A stretch of DNA of 35,668 bases from Acidobacteriaceae bacterium (lineage in GTDB: Bacteria; Acidobacteriota; Terriglobia; Terriglobales; Acidobacteriaceae). Location of the stretch: contig PLSM01000168.1 in assembly GCA_003165075.1 (NCBI GenBank), forward strand, positions 1 to 35,668. Reading direction: 5' to 3'. Under the pieces are notes generated by a model. That model had not been told where the DNA came from. It ran no database searches and worked only from the letters and a program-made list of their open reading frames with translations. Both the position numbers and the translations under genes were made by a program. Shown here one piece after another: positions 17,401-24,565 of this stretch (position 1 is the first letter of the stretch; the number at the start of each line of letters is the position of its first letter).

Positions 17401-17570
17401 ACGACGCTGACCTTTTTCGTCCCCTGTGTTGCCGTGACGGTAGCGCCGGGAACAGGAAAGCCACCGAAGGTGACCTGTCCGCGATACTCAGTGGCCGACG
17501 CCAGGCTGGAGGCGCAAAGCAGCATCAGCGCAGAGATGATCGAGATCCTGATCGTGGTCCAAAGCCTCAC
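14484..17570 (-). CDS. Carboxypeptidase-regulatory / TonB-dependent receptor-like outer-membrane protein
   Basis: A 1028-aa protein of the Oar-like type expanded in Acidobacteriota. It begins with a GTG at 17570 (GGGAG at 6 nt) and a signal peptide ending near SLASA. Residues 27-110 form a carboxypeptidase regulatory-like beta-sandwich (GQVTFGGFPVPGATVTATQG and GGVYTFDDLADGPWKIEI). A Pro/Ala-rich linker follows, then a plug-like region (NRRPNSKSLYTGGFAAILNN) and a long barrel with many YxxxxxxF strands, ending in SLQTTIRLRF with the terminal Phe needed for insertion. No clear TonB box is visible. It lies 16 bp after the TIGR03435 gene and 2 bp before the VWFA gene. The ligand is unknown. Confidence 0.87.
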   Translation of the reverse strand: MRLWTTIRISIISALMLLCASSLASATEYRGQVTFGGFPVPGATVTATQGTKKVSVVSDQGGVYTFDDLADGPWKIEIEMQCFEKFAAQVAVAPNMPPGKWELTLLPIDQLMARSKLAQAPPTLTPATGAPADGKKPENAAAGSADIPKPPDEQSEQSNDGFLVNGSVNNAATSQYSLDRAFGNRRPNSKSLYTGGFAAILNNSVLDARPYSLTGFEAPKTLYDRVTAILTVGGPIKIPHVLPHGPNFFAVYQWTRDHNAATETGLVPTQAERAGDLSGLLNPAGHPIAIYDPATGLPFQGGVVPVSSQAQALLALYPLPNITGATGYNFQMPVLNSSHQDVLQLRLDKTLGRRDQLYGGFNLQSTQAGNVNLFGFVDATDTLGINSNINWAHRLNPQVFLYASYRFSRLRTLVRPNFENRENVSGAAGITGNDQDPANWGPPALGFSSGIAGLSDANSSFDRNRTDAFSASMGIYRGRHNVSAGVDFREQQYNDFFQQNPRGAFTFTGAATSGAGSTGSDLADFLVGVPDTSTIAYGNADKYFRQPVFDTYATDDWRILSILTINAGARWEYGAPITELHGRLVNLDLTQDFAAAAPVEGSDPVGPLTGTHYPSSLIRPDRRGIEPRIGISWRPIPASTVVVRAGYGIYHDTSVYLAPALQLAQQAPLSTSLNASNSAACPLTLANGFASCSSGDQDNYAVDPNFRVGYAQTWNLAVQRDLPFALQMTATYLGVKGTHGVQEILPNTYPIGAEPPCPGCPVDFEYRTSGGNSTRQSGQVQLRRRLKGGFTASALYTFSKSIDDDAALGGQGHVGAASQGQAASDQAQSASPSLAVAQNWLNLRAEHSLSTFDQRHQLNLQAQYTTGQGVDGGTLMTGWRGRLLKEWTLMTQFNLGTGMPETPVYLAAVPGTGFTGTIRPSLTGKSIYATSNSLHLNPAAYSAPALGQWGTAGRDSLIGPGQFNLDSSLERTFRPSGKFNLIFRIDSTNTLNHAVFSGWVTTVNSQQFGLPAAANPMRSLQTTIRLRF

Positions 17571-17586
17571 CAGTTGCTCCCGGTCG

Positions 17587-18813
17587 CTAGTTCGCCGAAG
17601 GCTTCTCGGCGTGGTCGATTACGATCACGCCAACGGGGACCTTCGCAGGCCCCATCTTCAGCCCTAGTTGCTCGGTAATCGCGGTATAGAGTAACGGCGG
17701 CGCGGTTGCGCTATCGGTCGGAGGCGGCACCACCGCGCCCACTCCCCTAAACGCTGCGAATTGCGACTCGTCCGGAGTCCACTTCAACTGGAAATCATAG
17801 CGATCCGTGAGCCCAGTTTGATCCACCACCGGCCTGTCCATCACGCCATTCTGCATCCAGGTGGCAAAATCGGTCATGTTCTGGTTTCTCACCGTCAGGT
17901 CCCCAAGGGCCCGGAAGAAAAAGGCCGGAGTATCAGTTGGTGCAGAAGCGGTCTTGGTCATCTTCGGGCCGCCGCTGGCCACGCTGATCACGTATACGGA
18001 GAGCTCGCGCTTGTCGTGATGAAACTTCAGTTGGAAGCGGTCCTCCAGTAGTTTTTGCGCCATCACAGACATTTGCTTCATGCTGGGCCGGCCTTCTGCG
18101 TCAGGCTTGGCTTCGATGTCAAAGAGATCGGTGGCAAACCAGGCCGGCGCGTCGATGATCTGCTTGGGGTGAAGACCATATGCAAAGGCGATCAGGTCAT
18201 TCAGGTCGGTATTAAAGGTCATGAAATGACCGCCCCTGAAAGTAAACCCCTTGCCTTGCGCGCCCGGCTTGCTGGGCTTGATCGTAGCAACTTCGAAATT
18301 CGGGTTTGTATCTGCGGCCATCGGCGGAACGGGCGGCGGAGGCTTGGGGATAGACCACTCGGTCTCCGGCGTGGCGCGGGTGAACACCAGTGGCAGTGAA
18401 TTTGCGGCCTGTGTCGAGGTTCCCTCAATCGTCTTCCCGTCCGCACTCAGTTTGCCCTCGTATTTCAGGTCAAAAGCAGAGATGCTGTATTTCACGGCGG
18501 AGCCATCGAGCGTAATTTTGGTTACGGGAAAGGGCTGGGGTGCTTGGTCGATGCTGTAGAAGTCAGCCTTGTATCCACCGCCATCCGCCTTGCTTACCTT
18601 GAGCACAGTGCGCAGGTCCTGACCCACGTGGAGTGTGCCCTGCCATGTTCCGGTCAGGTCCGGAGCCGTTGCGGCTGCGGGAGTTTGTGCGCTGAGAGGG
18701 CTTGCGCTGATCAACCCGAGCAGAATCGGCGCCAGCACCGCAAACTCAAGCGCCAAACCAAGGAGAATAGTTCGTGTTCCGTGGGGTTTGCGAGCAGAGT
18801 ATTTCGGCGTCAT
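17587..18813 (-). CDS. TIGR03435 family protein with N-terminal lipocalin-like domain
   Basis: The C-terminal half matches TIGR03435, a soil-bacterium family expanded in Acidobacteriota: FEVATIKPSKPG, then FNTDLNDLIAFAYGLHPKQI, LFDIEAKPD, LLEDRFQLKFHHDKRE and later VVDQTGLTDRYDFQLKWTPD, all in family order. The N-terminal half (about residues 50-150 of the 408) is a separate beta-rich domain starting LTGTWQGTLHVGQDLRTVLK, similar to domains attached to other acidobacterial secreted proteins. A hydrophobic signal or anchor (LEFAVLAPILLGLISASPLSA) precedes it. The ATG at 18813 is preferred; a TTG at 18876 is open in frame but poorer. It is the first gene of the three-gene unit. Function is unknown. 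Confidence 0.85.
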   Translation of the reverse strand: MTPKYSARKPHGTRTILLGLALEFAVLAPILLGLISASPLSAQTPAAATAPDLTGTWQGTLHVGQDLRTVLKVSKADGGGYKADFYSIDQAPQPFPVTKITLDGSAVKYSISAFDLKYEGKLSADGKTIEGTSTQAANSLPLVFTRATPETEWSIPKPPPPVPPMAADTNPNFEVATIKPSKPGAQGKGFTFRGGHFMTFNTDLNDLIAFAYGLHPKQIIDAPAWFATDLFDIEAKPDAEGRPSMKQMSVMAQKLLEDRFQLKFHHDKRELSVYVISVASGGPKMTKTASAPTDTPAFFFRALGDLTVRNQNMTDFATWMQNGVMDRPVVDQTGLTDRYDFQLKWTPDESQFAAFRGVGAVVPPPTDSATAPPLLYTAITEQLGLKMGPAKVPVGVIVIDHAEKPSAN

Positions 18814-19316
18814 TGGCCAGTTCTTATCCCCGGTCGGCGTCTTCAATCTTCGCGACGCGATCCGGCGCTGATTCAATTTCCTGTTGAGGATACATTGATA
18901 GGACGCAGGTACGGTTCGTTTGGCTCCCCGGTTCCAATCCTTTTCTTGTTTGCCGTTAGGAAATCACCATTGAACTGCGACGGAGGCCGCCAGCCCATTG
19001 AGGCTCGGGGCTCCCGGAACCCTGCGCGTTTCAACGACGAACATGCCGCTTGGGTAAAGTCCGCGAAGTGCTCTTTCCCGCCTGACGGCTTTATTGCTGA
19101 AGAGCGTGCAACTGGCCGCCCTTGGCTAGACAGGATGTAAAGGAACGCGCGTCGAGCAATGATATTCGCAGCCGGTCGGATGACAGCTACAGCCCGTGCC
19201 GACATTGGTGCTCGGATTGAAATGCGCCAAACGACGACACATCCCCAAAAAACAGCGGGAGTACTTCTCCGGAAAAACCGGGAAAGTACCCCCCATACAG
19301 GATTCAATAAGGATGG
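18814..19316. other. Intergenic region, no gene recognised
   Basis: This 503-bp gap lies between the DUF362 gene and the TIGR03435 gene, both on the minus strand, so it should hold the promoter of the three-gene unit. A minus-strand frame is open over 18873-19307 but has no recognisable product and no good ribosome site. No hairpin or repeat stands out. Confidence 0.4.
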
Positions 19317-20663
19317 CTATCCGTAAGCCTCCCACGCTTTAACGGCGGCTTGGCTGCGCGCGTCGGCGGTTATCAATTGGATGTTATAGTCATCGCCCTG
19401 GACTTTATGGCCGCGAATACCGCCGGCACCGTTGATTGTGTCCTGCGCCTGCTTGTAGACGCTGACCAACCGTGGGTTGTGATCGGGATCGTGGTTGGCG
19501 GCATTGTCGCCACCCAGCGGGAGCAGAATGTGCTTGTTCGCGTGATAATCGATCGCCACCGGATCGTGACCGGCCAGCAGTATGTTCTCGCGGCTTGTGA
19601 GGCCGGGTGGATAACCGATGCAGCCGCTGACACTCTGCCCATTCACAGTCGTAGCACCGTAGCTGACCCAAATACAGTCCAGGATGTTGAGGTCTGGGAC
19701 CCGTACCTGGGTCCACATTTTGGCGCATTGCGAGCCGAGATCGACATAGTGGCGCTCGGCAGACGTGCCATCCCGCATGGAGAGCGTGCCGTAAACAATC
19801 TTCAGTGCACCGGTCATTCCGATATCGTCACTGTGGTCTTTGAGCACTGCGCAATGAATGAGCTTGAGATTCTGGGCGTAGGCCGAGCCGGTCCAGCGTC
19901 CCTCCTTCAGTTCGATGCGGTTGCCGTTGGCAGTTGTAAAACAAGGATAGGAAACGCAATGCGTTCCCGGTTGGCCAACCCGGCGGTAGCCGTTGGTTGC
20001 GTGGTCGTCGTCGGCAATCCAGGTGTTGGTATGCGGGTCCATCAGGAAGGAACTGACCGGCTTGCCGGCGAAGACGGTCCCGACAAGATAGTTGATGGTC
20101 GTCACATCCTGCCGCTCGGCGTTGACCATAACCTTGCCGACGAGTTCCGGAAAGGGATCGTATTCGGTTTCCTTGGTGTCGGAGTGGATGCCATCGAAAG
20201 CGGCGGGGCGGTTCTGGCCGTTCTCGAAGATCACCACCTCGCCCTTGAAGCCATCGGGGTGCTGCAGGATGCGCTGAATCAGGCCGCGCAGCAAGTCGGT
20301 ATTCGTGCAGCCACGGCATTTCCACTGGGCATTGACCTTGAGGATCACCACGTCGTCAGCGGCAATCAGGCCATGGGAGCCACTCAAAGTGCCGTTCCGG
20401 CTGGTCTTGTAGAATTTGGTGCCGTTGGCGGACAGCAGGTGGAGCATGGCATCCATGCCGACATGGCGCTTCCGGCCGTCGTGAACCGGGCAGTTGTCCA
20501 CCCGGAAGACCTGGGACTTGGCATCGGCGCTTCCTGCGAAGGCATTGTCCTGATCAAAAACTTCCAGGAACGGAAGGGACGCAGTGCCAATTGCGGTGGT
20601 ACGGATGAAACTGCGGCGCGAAACGTTTCCAGCCGCGAAGGGCGTAGGTTCATTTTTTCCCAT
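19317..20663 (-). CDS. DUF362 domain protein with Tat signal
   Basis: A 448-aa protein exported folded through the Tat system: the N-terminus has SRRSFIRTTAIGTASLPF, a twin-arginine motif followed by a hydrophobic stretch. The body fits the DUF362 family: ADDVVILKVNAQWKCRGCTN (two cysteines in CxxC), LLRGLIQRILQHPDGFKGEV, a central region with DLNILDCIWV and the late block ENILLAGHDPVAIDYHANK. A cofactor might be bound, as expected for Tat substrates, but no ferredoxin-type cluster motif is seen. The ATG at 20663 has GGGAGAG at 6 nt; a TTG 18 bp upstream is in frame but lies on that ribosome site. Function of the family is not established. Confidence 0.82.
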   Translation of the reverse strand: MGKNEPTPFAAGNVSRRSFIRTTAIGTASLPFLEVFDQDNAFAGSADAKSQVFRVDNCPVHDGRKRHVGMDAMLHLLSANGTKFYKTSRNGTLSGSHGLIAADDVVILKVNAQWKCRGCTNTDLLRGLIQRILQHPDGFKGEVVIFENGQNRPAAFDGIHSDTKETEYDPFPELVGKVMVNAERQDVTTINYLVGTVFAGKPVSSFLMDPHTNTWIADDDHATNGYRRVGQPGTHCVSYPCFTTANGNRIELKEGRWTGSAYAQNLKLIHCAVLKDHSDDIGMTGALKIVYGTLSMRDGTSAERHYVDLGSQCAKMWTQVRVPDLNILDCIWVSYGATTVNGQSVSGCIGYPPGLTSRENILLAGHDPVAIDYHANKHILLPLGGDNAANHDPDHNPRLVSVYKQAQDTINGAGGIRGHKVQGDDYNIQLITADARSQAAVKAWEAYG

Positions 20664-21363
20664 CGTTGCTCTCCCGGACAAGACAGTACCACATCATCAG
20701 ATGTCCGCTTCTGTGATGTAGCACACTTCGTTGCTTTCCGGCTACAAGTCGAACAGAATCGACTGGTTGTGAATATCGTCAAGGGCTTCGAGATCATGCC
20801 CGCTTGCGTGGAGACCTACGGAGGCGTCCACGTGGCACGGCGGATAGACATTCTGAAGGATGGCCCGGTGGGGACGCGGATATCCGCAAAGGAGATTCGC
20901 CCGGCTGATTCAGCGGTATCGAAAAGCTTCAAACTTTGGGCCATGAGTGGCAGCGTGCGTTTACTTCCGAAGCGCGGTAGAAGTTTCACCACCGCGGTGC
21001 AGGCGGCTCGGGCGTAGTTGGACAATTCGCCCAATTTCGCGGGGTACCCCCTCTCGGCGCCCTCTGTCGTATCTTCGGATCTCGCCGAAGGCTATGTGCT
21101 TCGCTGGATTGCAGGACAAACGGCCCGGGTACCGGTGTTTGGTGAGTGCTACGTGAACCCCATGTCTCACGATCCCGCGGTAGCGCCGCATTGCAGGTGC
21201 GCGAACCTCGCCTTCTGAACAAGATTCCATGGGTTGGGGTCGCCGATCTCTGATCCCTAATCTCCAAAAAAGCGAACCATGTCAGTGAGTCACCGTAACC
21301 GCAACGGTTCCCAACGTGCTCACGACGGATGTGTTGGTGGGAGTCGCCGTTACCCTTCGCGGC
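20664..21363. other. 700-bp region without a recognisable gene
   Basis: Both strands have open, coding-like stretches at about 20735-21034. The minus frame 20816-21034 begins with TTG and has high-GC third positions; the plus frame reads ETYGGVHVARRIDILKDGPV. Neither has an ATG with a ribosome site nor a family I recognise. Given the neighbouring fragments this may be another decayed gene. Confidence 0.35.
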
Positions 21364-21903
21364 TCAGTCGTCTAAGTCCGGTTCGCACGGAGAGGACGAA
21401 GTTGGTTCGTGTCCCCACATCAGCCCATACACCTGCTGCTGCATTTCCCATCCCCGTCTGTGTCCCCACGCCCGCGCGGCCGCCTCCAGCTTTGGATTCC
21501 CGCAATTCAGGAACAAGTTCGCCATCTGCTCGTCTCCATACTGGTTGAGCGTCTCGATCAATGCATCCTCTGAGCCGGACTCTCCACGGAAAACAAAGTA
21601 CAAGGATGCGCCCGCAATTGCTGGTGCGTTCCCTTCGTGCAATGCATCCAGCAACGCCTTCTCTGCTCGCGGGTCCTTCATCTGCCCCAGCGCCTGCGCC
21701 GCAAGCAACCGCGCGTGATTGTTCTCGTCGTGCAGCAACGCGATTAACGGCTCCACAACTGGCGGACCGAACTTGACCAGCACACTCGGGATCCCCTCCC
21801 GAGCCCCGCCGAACGACGGGCCTTTCAACAAATCGATGATCGGGCCGATGGCGCTGGGATCGTCGATCTCGCTCAAGGCACCAGCCGCTTCGCTGCGCAG
21901 CAT
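21364..21903 (-). pseudogene. HEAT-repeat protein, N-terminally truncated
   Basis: About four HEAT-type helical repeats are visible: RSEAAGALSEIDDPSAIGPI, then VEPLIALLHDENNHARLLAA, LGQMKDPRAEKALLDALHEG, and SGSEDALIETLNQYGDEQMA followed by the conserved end MANLFLNCGNPKLEAAARAW. That C-terminal pattern is common in acidobacterial HEAT proteins of several hundred residues. Repeat-like sequence (VIDQLKDPYDG) continues upstream of the ATG at 21903 to about 21939 and then stops; a TGA in frame lies at 21970-21972. The ATG at 21903 has no ribosome site. The N-terminal repeats and signal peptide are missing, so this is best seen as a 3' fragment, though short HEAT proteins do exist. Confidence 0.65.
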
Positions 21904-21972
21904 CCCGTCGTAGGGGTCCTTAAGTTGATCGATGACTAAGCCCTCATCTGCTTGCCGAGATGCTCCACATCA

Positions 21973-22361
21973 GCGACAAGCAGATGCCCTGGAGCGTGCA
22001 GGAGAGCGGCACCCTGGGTTGGGTGAATGACAAGCAATTCTTGTCTGAATTAGGCACACAGGTAGAACTGGAGGAAGCAAGGATTCGCGCAACCGTTCAC
22101 ACATTCTACGAAGAAAGACTCCTCTCGAAGATCCAAGAAGAGACGACCCGGTCGAGGCTTTCGATCATCGTCTTTGACGACCGGAGACCAACTCAACCAC
22201 CCACCCGCCACTACCTCAACTGCCAATCAGCGACTCGCGAACAACGTACCGGATCAACACACAGCGCTGATGCTGGCAGTTTCAGCTCTGGCAATTCCTC
22301 CCGTATATGTGAATCAACTTATTATTCCCGGTCAGGCGGTGATCCGACCACTAAGCCGCAT
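21973..22361. other. Region between HEAT fragment and AAA ATPase; unassigned open frame
   Basis: A plus-strand frame open from ATG 21960 to 22403 is coding-like for its first 70 codons (VELEEARIRATVHTFYEERL is amphipathic and charged), then becomes low-complexity and Thr/Ser-rich. It overlaps the ATPase 3' part, has no ribosome site and no family I recognise. It may be a 5' gene fragment. Confidence 0.3.
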
Positions 22362-23093
22362 CTAGTCGTGCTGGTCCCTAGCGGGGCTGTCGAACAACAT
22401 TGAAGGCTCATTAAACAATTTCTTGAGAAAACGATCCGAATCGTTCAAGAATCGCTTCACAAGCGTGAACGGGACTGTTTGATCCTACGCAATCCGTTGA
22501 AGCTTCTCTGCGTCGAATGACATGATTTGGGCGTCCGGGAACCCCAGCAAGATCGGTGAGTGAGTAGAGATTATGAACTGTGGGTCTCTGTGTTTCCGAT
22601 GCACGTCATTGAGCAGTACGAGGAGCGAGAACTGGCGCTGGGATGACAGAGCAGCTTCAGGCTCATCCAGCAGAAATAGACGGTTTCGTTGAAACTTCAA
22701 TTCCAAAAGGATATGGAATGTCTCGCCATGAGATCGGGAGTGAAGGCTTTTGTAGCCATAAAACTCTGTCACACCGATCTCGTCGATATAGGAAGCGGCA
22801 TTGAAGAAGCTTTCGGTCCTGAGGTAGTATCCGGCACCGGTGCGCTTATCGAACGAAAGACGAAGAGCCTTTACGAGCGGATCAATGGAATGATTGCTCT
22901 CTGTTGAGTCATTCGCGAAGCTGCGTGTGCCCCCTTCGCGCCCAAAGCCGTAATGGACGGCTATCGCTTCTAGCAGCGTCGATTTGCCAGTGCCGTTCTC
23001 GCCCGTGAAAAAGCACACGCGGTGATCGAAGCTAAGCTCTTCAAGAGATCGTCGACCGGGTTGCTCAATTCCGGCAGGCCGCATATCGGGCAT
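22362..23093 (-). pseudogene. Small AAA ATPase (predicted ABC/SMC-like) with in-frame TAG near the C-terminus
   Basis: The 202-aa frame (22485-23093) is a small stand-alone ATPase with Walker A GENGTGKST (residues 31-39), ESFFNAASYIDE, the signature-like LHSRSHGETF, Walker B LFLLDEPEAALSS and a switch His in IISTHSPILLGFPDAQIM. It ends in a TAG at 22485-22487. In the same frame after the stop, FTLVKRFLNDSDRFLKKLF matches the conserved C-terminal helix of this family, and the frame stays open to 22362. The stop therefore probably replaced a Tyr codon (TAC/TAT to TAG). The N-terminus also differs: family similarity begins only at RSLEELSFDH, about 15 residues in. The product as written could lack function, or the stop may be read through. 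Confidence 0.75.
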
Positions 23094-23211
23094 CGCGCAG
23101 CAACTTCAAAATGCCCAGCCATGAAAAAGGGGGCCGGTAACCGTGGGAAAGGGAGGGAGAAAAGGAGGCTAGCAAGGGATTTGCGATGGCCGTCACAGGC
23201 TACGGCAAGAC

Positions 23212-23319
23212 GGGTACGCGGTCACGAGCCATTCCAGCCTGGGGCAGACCGCTGACCGGGTGCTGATCCACGCGGATACCGAGCTGGGGGCGAAAGACCT
23301 GCTCAACGACCGCATGGCC
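23212..23319 (+). pseudogene. Scrap of a MobF/TraI-type conjugative relaxase (helicase motif region)
   Basis: Thirty-six codons read GYAVTSHSSLGQTADRVL, then HADTELGAKDLLNDRMA. This closely resembles the late helicase motifs (RecD-like) of MobF relaxases such as TraI/TrwC, where GYAVTSHSSQGQTADRV is followed by a DLLN-RMAY segment. Family similarity ends abruptly at MA, where the AYVAVSRG block should follow. No flanking relaxase sequence is found in any frame. It lies between the AAA ATPase and EAL genes, on the opposite strand to both. Confidence 0.65.
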
Positions 23320-23365
23320 TTGGAACAGGGAAAAGAAAGATGGCCTTCCGCGTGGGTCCCATCCA

Positions 23366-24565
23366 TCAAGCGGATATTCCTTGCTTCCTCTGCTCCACCC
23401 AGTTGCAGGCGGCTTCTCCCGGCATGGGGCGCGCGATGAAATATCCCTGAGCAAGATCGCACCCCAGGCTATTCAGGTAGTCGAGTGTTTTAAGGTTTTC
23501 AACGCCCTCCGCCGTGACCAGCAGGCCGAGGCTGTGGCCAAGCTCGACGATCGATTTGATGACGCTACGCGACTCGCTGGAGTGCGGTGCCTGCATGACA
23601 AACGACCTATCCACCTTGATCTCCGAGAAAGGCAGTCGTACCAGCTGCACCATCGAGGAAAATCCGGTGCCGAAGTCGTCGATCGAAAGGTGAAAGCCCT
23701 TCACGCGCAATCTTGTCAACAAGTCCAGAGAAAGGATTGGATCCACCATCGCGCTGGTCTCTGTCAATTCCAGGACGACACGCTCCGTATCAATCTGAAA
23801 GCGTTGGCACAGGGCGGAAAGGTTATCGGCCATCTGAATATCCACGAGGCTTTTCGCGGAAATATTCAACGACAATTTTGGATTGGATTGCGGAAAGGAC
23901 TGGGAGAACCATTCCAGGCTTTGCTCGAAAATCTGCTCCGTCAGGGGATCGATCAGCCCGGCATTTTCCGCGAGCGGAATAAAGTCGTTGGGCATCACGA
24001 TTCCCCTGTCGGGATGTTTCCAGCGAACCAGTGCTTCAAACCCGACCGTCAGGCCGCTCCGGCATTCGATTTTTGGCTGGTAGGCCAATATAAATTCATG
24101 GCGATCCAGAGCGTTCTGCAAATCCTGCCGAGTAATTTCAAATACTTCACCGTATGCAGATTGCTCCTCTATCCATGGCAGCTGATCGCATTCGCTTCCA
24201 TCGCCAACCAGCAAGTGCAGAGCCTCTTTGGAAATTGGCTTGGAAATGACCCCCAAGATGCTCAACCCGTGCTCCAGAGCCGAGCGCTGCGCGGCTTCCA
24301 GCACCCTGCTGCCCATGCCGCTGGAGATGACGATCTTCGCCCGGCACTTGCGCTCCGCCAACAGGCGCATGATCTCAACGCCATCCAACTCCGGCATCAC
24401 CAGATCGATGGTAATTATGTCAGGACACATCCGATCCAATCGCTGGAAGAACTCTTCCGGACGGATCACAAACTCCGCTTCAAAGCCGAGGCTCTCCGCA
24501 ATCCATTGGATGGTCTGACCGACAGCCGCGTCATCGTCCAGGATGAGAATGCTCCGGTTAGCCAT
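23366..24565 (-). CDS. Response regulator with EAL phosphodiesterase domain
   Basis: A 399-aa cytoplasmic two-domain protein that likely degrades cyclic di-GMP in response to phosphorylation. The receiver domain covers residues 1-120 with the acidic pocket D10-D12, phosphoacceptor Asp54 (ITIDLVMPE) and Lys109. The EAL domain spans about 150-390 with all the marks of an active enzyme: FEALVRW (E177), LSLNIS (N234), LELTE (E266), IDDFGTG (D296, D297), IKVDRSF (K317) and TAEGVE. Its ATG overlaps the stop codon of the hybrid kinase gene by 8 bp, with AGAGGAA just upstream, so the two are translationally coupled and probably form a cognate pair. Confidence 0.92.
   Translation of the reverse strand: MANRSILILDDDAAVGQTIQWIAESLGFEAEFVIRPEEFFQRLDRMCPDIITIDLVMPELDGVEIMRLLAERKCRAKIVISSGMGSRVLEAAQRSALEHGLSILGVISKPISKEALHLLVGDGSECDQLPWIEEQSAYGEVFEITRQDLQNALDRHEFILAYQPKIECRSGLTVGFEALVRWKHPDRGIVMPNDFIPLAENAGLIDPLTEQIFEQSLEWFSQSFPQSNPKLSLNISAKSLVDIQMADNLSALCQRFQIDTERVVLELTETSAMVDPILSLDLLTRLRVKGFHLSIDDFGTGFSSMVQLVRLPFSEIKVDRSFVMQAPHSSESRSVIKSIVELGHSLGLLVTAEGVENLKTLDYLNSLGCDLAQGYFIARPMPGEAACNWVEQRKQGISA

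Noticed and set aside
18873..19307. A 144-codon minus-strand frame
   Set aside because: No ribosome site, no recognisable motif, unusual composition. Left as part of an intergenic region.
19350..21017. A 555-codon plus-strand open frame
   Set aside because: Antisense to the DUF362 gene for most of its length, with repetitive Val/Ala/Gly composition typical of a shadow frame. Only its last third is in free sequence and is unassigned.
22485..23319. An ATPase-based defence system around the AAA gene
   Set aside because: The ATPase has no intact partner such as a nuclease or HNH protein; neighbours are gene fragments.
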